Part shown: piece after piece, positions 10,861 to 21,574 of the stretch
How positions within the stretch are numbered: position 1 is the first letter of the stretch
Layout: each line of letters starts with the position of its first letter
Source: Plazaster borealis
Taxonomy: Eukaryota; Echinodermata; Asteroidea; Forcipulatida; Labidiasteridae
Length of the DNA: 64,000 nucleotides
NCBI GenBank assembly: GCA_021014325.1
Contig: CM037460.1
Span: 20,986,044-21,050,043, forward strand
Direction of reading: 5' to 3'
Position numbers and translations under genes: made by a program
The notes under the pieces: model-generated
Databases searched by the model: none
What the model was told of the DNA's origin: nothing
What the model saw: the letters and a program-made list of their open reading frames with translations, nothing else

Positions 10861-12289
10861 GAAACATTTTTGTATTTTCAGTGATTATGAAAGATCACAA
10901 AACAGCTAATAAACACATGTTTACTCAAGGTATGCAATTTGTTCATGTTGACTTTATCATGTTGTACACAACGAACCTCTTTGAAGTATACAACAGGATA
11001 TAAAAGTTAGATTAACTCATCAAATCAGTTCTGCATAAAAACAAATTGTTTTTACTACATGGACTTGTAAGGACAATGTCATGCAATTATTGACAGGCGT
11101 TGAAAGATTCTGCAACTTGTCAGTGTGGATTCTTGTGGACTCTTGTGGACGAGCATCTCGGTGTTTGATCAATACATCAAACCTTGACCTTTTTCCGCTG
11201 GATTGTACTTTCTCAGTTATTAAAAGTTCATCAAAAAAATTACTAAAAGCAGGTAGACAGCTCAGCAAAACTTCATCTTCTATTCCTTATGATTCTTCAC
11301 CATCCAGCCATCAGTCATCATCAATTAGCCATCAGGACCCAATTTCATGGCCAAGGTGGAATTCTGCGCTCATGGCCAATACATTTATACGCTTTACTAA
11401 CAGGGCTCCGTATAAGCGTAGAATTCTGTGGTAAGCTGTGCCATAAAATTAGGCCCAGAAGGGTAATAAGGGGGGGGGGGGAAATCACATTGCAATTCTG
11501 AGCTACAACACCTTTGTTCAACGTTACATATGATGATTACTGTAATGTAAGGTGCTTGGTGGTCTGTTTTGTTGTGTTTGGATACTACAAACTTTGGCAA
11601 AAGTCGTAAAAAAAGAAAGAAAAAAAAACATATTTTCAGGGGGTATTACTTCTGGGTTAATTGGCAAAAATTCCCAATGGCTGACCTGCCAAAAATTGAA
11701 AAGAAAAATGAAGTTTGGGTGTCAAAAAATATATTGGATTTATTTTCAAGAGGCTGAGAGACTTTTAAATCTTTTTGTTGAGTGTTGTTGAATATTTAGC
11801 ATTCAACATAGGTTGCTAAGTGTGGTGCATGCACCCTGTCTAAAAAAACAAAATTAATTGGTCAGACGCCCTCAAGTGTTTGGCTCTGATGATAAGCCCT
11901 CTATTGGTGGAATCTTTCACATGCGAACAGCCTCACCTCTGCTCTCTGGAATAAACTCATCGTGGAATTCATTCAATTTATTTAGAACTCAAATTATTTG
12001 AGGAAAATAATATATAACTTTTCATTGAAAGGTTGAGGAATATTGGGGTGTTATTCTTGTCCAGTTTGAAGATACGAAATGAGTAAGTGATATAATGTTG
12101 CCGTCATATGTTAACAATAATTGAGTGTGGTTGATAATGATGTTTCGGAGGCTAGGAATCATCGATGATCATTATTATTATTATTATTATATATTTCTGG
12201 TAATGAAACCAAGGATGCCTCACAAGTGAACTTAATCACTGTAGCTCGCAAGCCTGAGGGAACCTGTAAATAAGGGTGCTTGCAATGTG
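10861..12289. other. Intergenic, no gene seen; contains repeat H copy 1
   Basis: Positions about 11640-11815 match 26445-26640 in the same orientation (shared GGCTGACCTGC, TTTTCAAGAGGCTGAGAGAC, GAATATTTAGCATT). An open frame at 11081-11434 has no recognisable domain. (ATT)n lies near 12172-12190. Confidence 0.5.
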
Positions 12290-12535
12290 AACCAGAAACA
12301 CCGGGGTTAAACCCCTACTCTTCCACGATAAGTGTTCTGGGTTCTTTTACGTGCACTACCAATCCTAGTACACGGGACCAACGGCTTTACGTCCCATCCG
12401 AAGGACGAAGCATGTGGTTAAGTGTCTTGCTTAAGGACACAAGTGTCAGGACTGGGATTCGAACCCACACTCTGCTGATCAGAAACACCAGAGCTTGAGT
12501 TTGGTGTTCTTATCCGCTCGGCCACGACACGCCAC
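12290..12535 (-). mobile_element. SINE type 1, reverse orientation, tRNA-like head intact
   Basis: Read on the - strand it begins GTGGCGTGTCGTGGCCGAGC, a type of box A, and contains GGGTTCGAATCCCAGTCCTG, a box B. It then has the family body CACTTAACCACATGC and GTAAAAGAACCCAGAACAC. Box-to-box spacing with the long variable region is Leu/Ser tRNA-like. No tRNA fold is claimed. Confidence 0.85.
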
Positions 12536-12723
12536 TCATCATGTTGTTTAACGTTACTACTCTGTCTACATCTGTGCACTGCATCATGCATGCATGTTTT
12601 GTATGAATTCCTTTTGTATGATGTAGTGTTACTACGTCACGTGTTAGGCCCAATATTTTTGATTTATTAATAATACATTACAAACATGATTATTTATACC
12701 TCCATGGCCTAACACTAACACAG

Positions 12724-13575
12724 GGGTCGCACTAAATACCAACAACAAACGACGCCTGACGACAACTAACGACAACAAATTTTAAAGGCCCTTTACAACA
12801 ACGTTTGAGCATAAATAAACCATTACGTATGTAGGAGAGTCATATGTATCTATATAACCTTCATTCTGTTGAAAAAAAATTATTTTTAACTGTAAAAAAA
12901 GTTTTTTTTTTACCCCGAAGTAGTAACAACCAGTAGTGTCCGCCATGTTGACTTTGGAACGTGCCTGGGTGATACCATTGTACTGCAGGGGTCGAAAATT
13001 ATCATGGTAGCGAGCGACCTGTTCGTGTGTTGACATCATCAGTTGGCATCAGTTCTACAATTTCAACGGCAGTTGAATTTAATATTAAACGAATAAGCTC
13101 ATTGTTATGACTCTATTATAAGTCATAGTTTTGTATTTGTGATCGTATTATTTTGGAAGAACATTGTATCAACATGACCTTATAGTATTAGATTATTTAT
13201 GACAGCCACTTAATATCTAGTCTTTCAAATATTAAAAGAACTTTTAAAAAAAATTCATAAAAAACAGCAGTACATAAACAACTATGCAGTACATAAGCAA
13301 CTATGCCCAAAGAACTTACCTATTGCATAATGGTATCGTCCAAGTACGGTTGAAAGACAACACGGCGAAGTTACTACTTCAGGGTAAAAACACCTTTTTT
13401 TAACAGTTAAAAGTACAATTTTTTTCAACAGAATGAAGGTTATATTGATACATATGACTCTCCTACACATATGTAATGGTTTATTTATGCTCAAACGTTG
13501 TTTTAAAGGGCCTTAAAAATTTGTTGTCGTTAGTTGTCGTCAGGCGTCGTTTGTTGTCGGTATTTAGTGCGACCG
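12724..13575. mobile_element. Foldback DNA transposon with ~210-base inverted ends
   Basis: The left end reads GGGTCGCACTAAATACCAAC and the right end is its near-exact inverse. The arms pair for about 210 bases through AACGACGCC, GGCCCTTTA, AAACGTTTGAGCATAAATAA and TACTTCGGGGTAAAAA-type text. The 8-base sequence TAACACAG flanks it on both sides (12716-12723 and 13576-13583). The length of the target duplication is typical of hAT-type transposition. The loop, about 12930-13370, shows no transposase. Confidence 0.85.
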
Positions 13576-13894
13576 TAACACAGTACACTGTCAAATGAAT
13601 ATGAATTATGAATTATTATTTATTAATAATACTTAATACTACTACTGCAAAATAGATGCGGGGATCGGGAGTCGAGTGACACACTCTCCACCATCCACTG
13701 GCACCGTGTCTAACTTTAACCTGCTCTATAGTCTGGTGTCATGATGATGTCCATTCTAATTTACCCTGCACCCACTTGTACGAAAAATGAATGTGTCAAC
13801 AAGAAATATTACTTTTTGAAATCTCCAGTCCTCTTAGTCTTAGTCTTAGTCTTACCATCAATGTCCATAACGATCCATATGAAAATTAAGGAGT

Positions 13895-15055
13895 TCAGTT
13901 CAGACAACTCAACCGTCGGACAACTCAACAGTCAGACAACTTGACGGGTCAGACAATATAATGGGTCAGACAACTCGACTGCCGCCCCGAGTGATGACGG
14001 GAGTACCAAGACAGTCAACGGGCGAGTGACGGATCTCTGTCACTGACGAAGCTCTTCGCTGTGACAGAAAACATCCAGATTAAATTTAATAGTCTGCCAA
14101 CCGATTGGAATCGCACAGAACATTTTGAAGTCAAGAGTGAACAATTAAAATTATATTATCCTTAATTTCCCTAGACTTACCCTAGAATCCTATCCCATAT
14201 AATAATGGTTGAAGTTCGACCATAATGGCACGCTTGCTCCTATGCCGCGGCCAAGGCACATGCTTCAAATTCCCAAGTGCTCTCCGGTCGTCTGTGGCCG
14301 AATCATGTCGCCGAAACTAGGGTACAATTTTAGGGGACACAAGATGGTGTGGGTGCACCCTTTTTTCTAGGGGGGCACATCTGGTCATTTAAAACTGTTG
14401 TTTTGTGTAAAACAAATGCATTGTCTGCGTGTACAAACCCCAGTCCCACTCTTCCCCCCCCCGCCATGAAAATGATGAATGGTCAGCTGCATCACAGGGG
14501 GGTTTGATTTTGGGTTGGTGTGTGTGTCCCCCCCCATATGGTAGGTCAACATGGGCTGAAGGAAGTTGAGTCAAAACAGGGTGCTAGTACCATACAAAGT
14601 TATACACATTCGCCATATGGGGGACAGAGATTCCCTGCCACACCGGCTGTCCTTGCGTTGTCACCGTAGGGTACGGTCGTGCTGCAGATGCTGCACAGCC
14701 AGGGAGCGGTCAACTATGGCCGGCCATCAAACCAATAAGAAGATGTTTGTAATTTGCGTTGTTTTTGTTTTCTTTTTCGTTGTTGACTAGCAAAACAAAC
14801 CCACGGAAGTTAAAGGAATGTGGAAGTATAACATTTTGATGTCATATCCCCATATCAATTGTTGATAGTCTCTTCAAAACAAGAGAATTTGAACTCCATC
14901 TGTCAAGTTGTGTGATCAAAAGTGGACGTGTCTTATGGTTGAACAGACAAGCTGTCGAGTTGTCTGACCTGTTTGAGTTGTCTGACCAATCGAGTCGTTT
15001 GACCGTCAAGTTGTCCGACTGTCGAGTTGTCCAACTGTCGAGTTATCTGACATCT
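13895..15055. repeat. Element with inverted clusters of a TCAGACAACTCGAC motif
   Basis: About five copies of CAGACAACTCGAC or variants sit at 13901-13982, and the reverse complement (GTCGAGTTGTCTGAC) recurs about six times at 14954-15051. The interior includes about 14520-14650 (GGTGTGTGTGTCCCC, AACATGGGCTGAAG), also found at 29612-29785. Probably a non-autonomous DNA element with clustered subterminal motifs. Exact ends were not found. Confidence 0.6.
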
Positions 15056-15543
15056 AAAATAAAACTCGCTGGCTACTCAGAGTGATTAAAGTCAGATTTG
15101 CTCAGTTGTCAGTATATTTTTTGTTTGCACTGTACTGTACAACAGGACTGGGTGTCATGACTAAGTTGTCTATTGTTACTGTTAGTGCACTGGTCATTTG
15201 TGTGCTTGACAATACATGCTCTCATTCAGAATGGTCTTAATAAAGCCACTTTACTTTGTGGTACATGTAGGTCCCATGCCATGTGTCATGAAACACTTTT
15301 AAGAAAAACCAGAAGACATATAATTTACACTTACACCTGTAAAGAGAAGGGGCTCCCCTGGTCTTTTTTGCATTGTAGCACTTTTAAACGAAGGTCCTCC
15401 TACCTACATGTAGTTACATTTCCTCTGGAGCAAAATTAACCAAGTTCTTAAAAAAACTACTATCACTTTTAGTGACACTAACAAGTTATTGGTATCTGAA
15501 GTTGACATTGATGAAGCCCTTGTGTTGATTATTCCCTTTTTAG

Positions 15544-18227
15544 CAACTCCCAATAAAGTTGTCGTCGTACCTCGCAACTTTGTACTTCTTGCGGAGTTAG
15601 AAGCAGCCCAGAAAGGCACAGGTGATGGAACAATAAGCTGGGGTCTTGAGGATGAAGATGACATGGCCCTGAGGTTTTGGAACGGCATGATTCTAGGACC
15701 TAGCGGAGTAAGTGCTGGTTTAATCTTTTTCAGAAGTTGAACATGAAATGGACGGATCCATTAAGCTCTGCCCTTTTATTAAATCATTTTTTGATTGATT
15801 TATTTATTTGCCCAAAATCAGGATAAATAACAGGATGCTTCGAAACTGAGAAGAAAGTTTCAGTTCTAGATTTGGGAGGTTGTTTGGGATTGGCGGAGGA
15901 AAATTTATTTTCTCTTAAATAGAAACCTGTTCTCCCAGGAAGACAGAACCCCAGACTGGAAACTCCTGGAGCTTACAATGATAACAATACTGTCCCAATA
16001 AGGACATGATTTTAACTCTTTCAGTGCCTGCGTTTTTTTTTGTTGTTTTTTTTGCTCTATTCTAATAGTTTTTATCAATTTATTTCCTTATTTCAGACTG
16101 CTTTTGACAATCGTATTTATAACCTCAAGATCGAGTGTGGACCGAAGTATCCAGACCAACCTCCCGTCCTACGATTTTACAACAAAATCAAACTCAATGG
16201 CGTGAGTGAGAATGGCGTGGTGAGATATTTATCCAATAGATCTTTGTTCCACTTCCATGAAACCCAATTGTACAAACCCTTTTGTCAAGTTACGGCCACT
16301 TTGATTTCATAATGGGGGGTAATTTTTCTGTAACACCATGTGATAATTTTTTTTCTTTTCTCAGTAATGGTGGTTCTGAGAATAGCTGTTTGAACTTGAC
16401 CAGTTCGATCCAAGGGCGGATTTTTCGAACTCTCTCCGTTACTTTGATTTTCATATTCAAATAAATAGAATTAGAAACCAAACTAAGGCTGTGAACAAAA
16501 AGTATCTGTCTCTTTTTTGTGAAATGGTCACGTAATGCACATGAAACTGGACAACATTTATGGTAGCATGGTTATGGCACATTTAAATTGTTACCTCCCA
16601 GGGAAGAAATGTTTGTTGATGCCAATTTTCTGCGGATACTTTTATGTGCAATCGGCTTATTTTTTTTTTAACCACTGCCGTATAGCCTGGGATCACTCCC
16701 AGTTTACTATACAACTTGGGAAGCTGGATTGTACAGGGTGCACTTAAAGGGGATGCGACTTTTTAAAACTACACAGACATTCCAGGGCTTGAATTCGGGA
16801 GGAAAATCCACAAGACTGCAGGGCTTGTAGCTCAACATTTTTACTGGTCTAGAATTTGTTTTACAAGACCAGACTCAAAATGAGTTGAACAACCACTAGG
16901 AGAGGATCTATCTCGTTATCATGCTACTTAGATACTCAACAGAATTGAAATATATCAGATTCATTGTCAACATTTTTCACGAAGATATTACACAATGAGG
17001 TATTATTCTGTTATTAGTCAATTGAAAAACACAAGGCCACCGGGCTTGTCCAGTCGTGATTTTATTGGCCCAACGCTTAAAGTACTGGCCTCGGGCCTTT
17101 GGTCCAGTGTTAATTTCGAGCCCTGCATTATTTGTTCGTGACTGTCCCAATGTTAAAATGACTGGACAGTGGTTCCAATGGATGTTTCAACCCCTACTCT
17201 CATGTCCTCATTCGTCTTGGTCGGTTAGGCTGAATCATTACTACGGCCAGCAAAGTTCATTGTTTAGCACAGTGTAATTTAACTCTCTACCCAAAACCAT
17301 ACTCCAAGGAACAGCGGAAGTTGGTAGACACAGGGATCGTCAGAAGAAGTCCTGACAACATCAGGGGCTGGGCCCAATTTCATAAAGCTGCTTAAGCACA
17401 AAAGGTAGCTACATGTACATGTAAGCATAACAAAATTATGCTTACATGTAATAGACTAAGGTTACCAGTCAAAATATCATGTCACATGTACAATTTGTGA
17501 CTGGTATCCTGCTCATTTTCGCTTAGCAGCAAATTGTTGAGCAATATTTTCCGCTTAAGCAGCTCTATGAAATTGGGCCCTGGACAGGCCACAACCCCAT
17601 GTCACTGACAAACCCTGAGCATCTGCCATGGTACCCCAACGCCTCTTGCTCATGGGATGATGATGATGAGTTCAACTATCGACCCTGAATCTCTAATGGC
17701 TCTAGTATCATCATTGCTTAGCTATTGACCCAATCCACATAGCGTCATATCACCCAAGATAAGTCTTGATGACACCATATCGTATCTTTTCATGCACTTT
17801 GACTCCCAAAATGGCAGAACATAGGCAGGCCGTAGCTGCATGGGACATCAGTGCAACAGGCTCTGATACAAGTACTTAAGCAGTACTGAATCCTTCAAAC
17901 TCAAACGGAGCCCCATCAACTACCACACCTGTTTTCTCTAAAACTGTTTTCTCACTGGTGTAATCTGTTTTCATGCAAAGAATTATTGGTTTGACTCTAC
18001 AAAATCAGTCATTTTCTTTTTGATAGACAGAGAAAGATGTATACACTTCACTAGATTATATTTTGTTTTTTTGTTTTTATCTCCAGATCGACAAGAGAAT
18101 ATTCAACACGCTTAACAAATGGAATCGGGATTACAAGATCCGGACGGTACTCTCAGAGATACGCGAAAGCATGACCAGCAAGAATAACATCAAACTTGCC
18201 CAGCCTCCTGAAGGGTCTTATTATTAA
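15544..18227 (+). CDS. UBE2V: Ubiquitin-conjugating enzyme E2 variant (UEV/Mms2 type)
   Basis: Exons 15544-15707, 16097-16219 and 18087-18227 splice in frame, with consensus AG and GT at each junction, to about 141 residues ending in TAA. Hallmarks are [12 protein letters not shown], then [20 protein letters not shown] in the first visible exon, [15 protein letters not shown] in the second, and NKWN followed by [12 protein letters not shown] in the third. Vertebrate UBE2V1/V2 have 145-147 residues with the same order. As in all UEVs, the stretch after the NGV motif has no catalytic cysteine. Family knowledge: the protein pairs with UBE2N/Ubc13 to build Lys63-linked ubiquitin chains in DNA-damage tolerance and NF-kB signalling. 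The first visible exon needs one base from an upstream exon carrying the ATG and about one or two residues; I did not find it. Whether it is the V1 or V2 orthologue cannot be decided here. Confidence 0.95.
17234..17688 (+). pseudogene. Coding-like segments interrupted by a family C MITE
   Basis: Within the last UBE2V intron a frame is open from 17234 to the left edge of the MITE at 17372; it includes [21 protein letters not shown] second frame, from 17584 after the MITE to a TGA at 17686-17688, includes [12 protein letters not shown] and ends [12 protein letters not shown]. The amino acid usage looks protein-like and the second part could be a genuine C-terminus. No family is recognised. It could be an alternative terminal exon, a retrocopy fragment, or chance. 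Confidence 0.25.
17372..17583. mobile_element. Family C palindromic MITE, copy 2 (UBE2V intron)
   Basis: Inverted termini GGGCCCAATTTCATAAAGCT and AGCTCTATGAAATTGGGCCC, with the CTTAAGCA arms and ACCAGTCA...GACTGGTATCCTGCT interior of the family. Confidence 0.88.
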
Positions 18228-18296
18228 GTGAGAGTTATTTTTCCCCTCCCCTCCCCTCTTCCCTTTCCCTTCAAATCTTCCCCCTTAACTTACAAA

Positions 18297-18540
18297 ACGA
18301 CAATTGGCCGTATTTTTGACCGTGTGAGGGCGTATGTGAACCGAATTCACGTGATGCAAAACAAGTGAACAAACGGGGTGTTTTTCATTGTTGTTATTAT
18401 TATGTTTATGTATTTTATCATTAATGCAAAAAAACTGCATACAGGCAGTTAAAATAAGATGAAACTGTAATTGTGATGTAAGACAAATCCCTGATGAAAG
18501 CTCCCTCATGCGGTCAAAAATATGGTCAATTGTGGCAATG
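18297..18540. mobile_element. Family G MITE, copy 2
   Basis: Begins ACGACAATTGGCCGTATTTTTGACC and ends with the inverse, GGTCAAAAATATGGTCAATTGTGG, flanking CGTGTGAGGGCG / CTCCCTCATGCGG. It matches the element at 7290-7545 and lies about 70 bases after the UBE2V stop codon, so it may be transcribed in the 3' UTR. Confidence 0.8.
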
Positions 18541-18711
18541 GTGCAAAGGTTCTGCCTCAATCAGGATCTTCTCGCAAAGTCTTTGGCCAGCAGTGTATGT
18601 CTCCTTGACCCCCTAATATCCATTCATCATTGTCTCTTCCCACACTCTCCTCCCCCCTTCCCCCATCCGCCACCCTCCTCTACTCACCCAATGGGGGACT
18701 TTTCAGACTCG

Positions 18712-18787
18712 AGGTGGCAGCAGACTTACCAGGTAAATTCATTGGTAATGTGAAATGGAAACTTACCGGGTAAGTCTGCTGCCACCT
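18712..18787. repeat. Perfect 19-base inverted repeat with 38-base loop
   Basis: AGGTGGCAGCAGACTTACC at 18712-18730 is exactly complementary to 18769-18787. Next to the arms are TTACCAGGTAA and TTACCGGGTAA. It may be the termini of a very small MITE or a stable hairpin. Confidence 0.85.
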
Positions 18788-18799
18788 AGTGTCCCAAAG

Positions 18800-20840
18800 T
18801 TTCTCATTCCCACCGCTCCAAGCCTAATCATCTGTATTGCGTGATTGCGCTTGTTTATTATCAGTGAGAAAAAGACTTATTTCTCAGTTCACAGGTCAAA
18901 TGCGGACACCCTTTTTCTAAGTTTTGGCAAAATCCTTCCCAACCTCAGCTCCTCTACCCCCGCCAAACACCACCCAAAAAGAAGATTGAATAAATAGGGG
19001 TTTTGAAGAGTACATTATTTCCGATCCTTTGGGTTCTATTTCTATGTGGCAGCACGGTGAACCTCTTTGCTGTACTTTTTCTGTGACAAATACTAATGAA
19101 GGACTGAAACCTCACATAAATTGCAGTGTCCGTCTTGTTTTCAATGCATGTTTTCAACCATAAGATAAAGTGATGCCCATTAACCGTGAACAAGTTCACC
19201 TTTTAAAATCTCTGTTGACCCTTTGCACCAGCGTCACATGCCCGACTACTGACTGCCACGCTCGCCATTAATTTTGGAGTCAAATTGATCCAAATGGAGT
19301 CAAATTGGACGTAAAAAGTTATTGTAAGCGTCTGCACGCTGCATGGCTTAAAATGTGCACTACACTGTAAAGCACACAGGGACATTGACCTCCTGAATGG
19401 TGCAACCAAGATTATTGTGATGATCAGGTCAGGTGAATTAGGTCGATAGAGAGTTATGTATATTATAAACCAATCCATTGGGAAAGTCCTACACAAATGT
19501 TTTCCGCCATTAGTGGGACGCAAATACGCCCAGCGTAATTTGTTTGCACCGCCAGCGTCTTCGACCAGTGATGTTGAACGATACAACTGTACAAAATGCC
19601 AACATGACACAAGTTAAAAGCCTGTGAGTTGGGCTATATGAGCCTAAAATCGTCCCAGAAATTGGTGGAAAACACTTGTCGAGGGCATATGGAATTGAAC
19701 TAAACGTTGTCTTGTCTACATAGCCTTCTCACTGACGTCACATTTCTATAGCAATGCAGGAGGTCTGCCATGCTGGAGTACTATGCACATGGACGACACC
19801 TACACGCATAGGTCCATCTAGCGTTGCATTTCGTAGCACATGTTCGCGTAGTTCTGTTAACGTGTGTGCGGTATGTGTGCGTGTAAGTACTCCAGCATGG
19901 CGAGCGATAAAATAGTAACGTCATCTGAGAAGGGTCTATGCAGATGAAATTACCCGAGTATAGTATACAGTAGTACCCTCCAATGTTGTATATCCAGCAA
20001 TCCAAAGTTATCCATCCTTTTCAAGGCGGCTTATAAATACCTTGTATGTATGTTTACCTTGAGTTTGATCCAGTGAATTAGAAAAGTTTTGCAGGTAAAC
20101 AAGATTATAGGGCAGAGTGGACCCCCTCCGTTTACACTGGAAGTATTTAATGCCCACTTAGTGTAAAAAGTAAAATCAAAATGTTTTATCTGACTTCTTT
20201 GTTCTGCCTTAAAAGTAGGTTTAAAGATATGATACAGTATTGGTTTTTTGGAAGAGCATTCATTCCAATGTTTAATTTTTTTTTTTTAAACTACAAACCG
20301 GGTAAAATTTAGCACCTTAGCAACGACCTTAGCATAAGGTTTCGGAATGAAAATGGTATTGTACCTCGTAAAATGAATCTTCTAACCAATATTAAAAATG
20401 GTGACTGTACTACAAAGTACATGTAAACTATTGCCTGAACCCTTTTTAACAAGTAGATTTGAAACGTTCAGCTAATTTTTAGTAAAATTGTAATTAAATT
20501 GTTTATGTAATCAACAGTTTTGTTTTTCTGAGGTTTTGAGCCATAAGAAAGAAAAGGAGATTCTTGCATTTTGACTCCAAAGAAATTTGGGAGATACTGT
20601 ACAATTATTACTATTATTTTTTAACATAAGTTTTATAACTTTACTCATTTCTTTTTATATAAGTGTCCAACAAATCTAATTGGGCTGAAGGAGCTCTTGA
20701 TTTAAGGCTCAATGGAAAGCCTTAAGCGTGTTTAAAGGGAACGTTATTGACAAAGAGTTTTACCACAGAAAAGAAAACTTTTCAAAAAAGTAAATTTTTC
20801 TGAAAATCTTTCTGAAATTAATCTGTGGGAGACCACCAAC
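18800..20840. other. Intergenic, no gene supported
   Basis: The longest open frame is on the - strand at 19203-19610 (135 codons); no domain or codon signature is recognised. A 16-base inverted repeat, GCCATGCTGGAGTACT at 19767-19782 against 19886-19901, bounds a 135-base GC-richer patch and may be a small MITE. The rest is AT-rich. Confidence 0.4.
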
Positions 20841-20844
20841 ATTA

Positions 20845-20915
20845 GGGCTAGATTTTAATCGTCATTTTGATCTGGAGGTCGCGGGTTCAAGTCCTGCTCT
20901 AGTAAATATTTCTTT
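20845..20915 (+). mobile_element. SINE type 2 fragment (tRNA-like 3' half)
   Basis: TTTGATCTGGAGGTCGCGGG, then TTCAAGTCCTGCTCTAGTAA and a TTTCTTTG sequence, matches the box B half of the element at 49212-49350. The box A half is not seen, so this is not a tRNA gene. Confidence 0.6.
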
Positions 20916-21245
20916 GTTAAACACAAAAAGGTGTTGTTTTTGTGTGTGTTTGAACTGAAAACTTTGGATAATATTCTAAATGGAGTTGTGTTCCTCCAGT
21001 TTGAAATTTTTAACACAAAAAACACCAACTCGGTTTCATTAACAAAGAGATTTTTAAGCCGATGTGTTCTGAGCATTTCAAGCAAAATTTTGATTTTATT
21101 TATTTACCGTCAGTAGTGTAGAGTTATATATTTTTTTGTCTTTATTGCATGTAGTATTTAAACAGTCAACTGGGTTGTCATTGTGGCAGTGTGTATTTAA
21201 GCACTTGACCAGCTACCCCACAACCCAACAAGTCTGTAGCCTAGA

Positions 21246-21574
21246 CCAAGTTCGCGCAAGAACTATCGTTGACCATAGTTCGACTAAGTTAGCCCGAACT
21301 CTGCCTAATCAACGATAGTTGGACTATGCTAGTCGACTATTTGGAACCAGCCTACTGGGCATGGTCGCATCACTGGTTATCAATAGTGGATTTCATAGCT
21401 CAGTGCAGAGAGGACCAGTTATCAGAAACAGTTATAACTCCGTTGATCCAACATTATTTTATGGTCGCGTTGACATGACATGACTAGAGTCAGTCGCACT
21501 TCAACTTCAGTGCGCATGGCCTACACACGTCACTAACCAACGACTACTTAAACATTGGTCCTTGCGCGAACTTG
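21246..21574. mobile_element. Family J MITE, copy 1
   Basis: Terminal inverted repeats CCAAGTTCGCGCAAG and CTTGCGCGAACTTG. The body contains ATAGTTCGACTAAGTTAGCC, CAACGATAGTTGGACTATG, CCTACTGGGCATGGTC and TTATTTTATGGTC. A second copy in the same orientation lies at 44605-44940. Confidence 0.88.

Noticed and set aside
19203..19610. 135-codon open frame on the - strand
   Set aside because: No recognisable family, no splice context and unremarkable composition; length alone is not enough in 64 kb.
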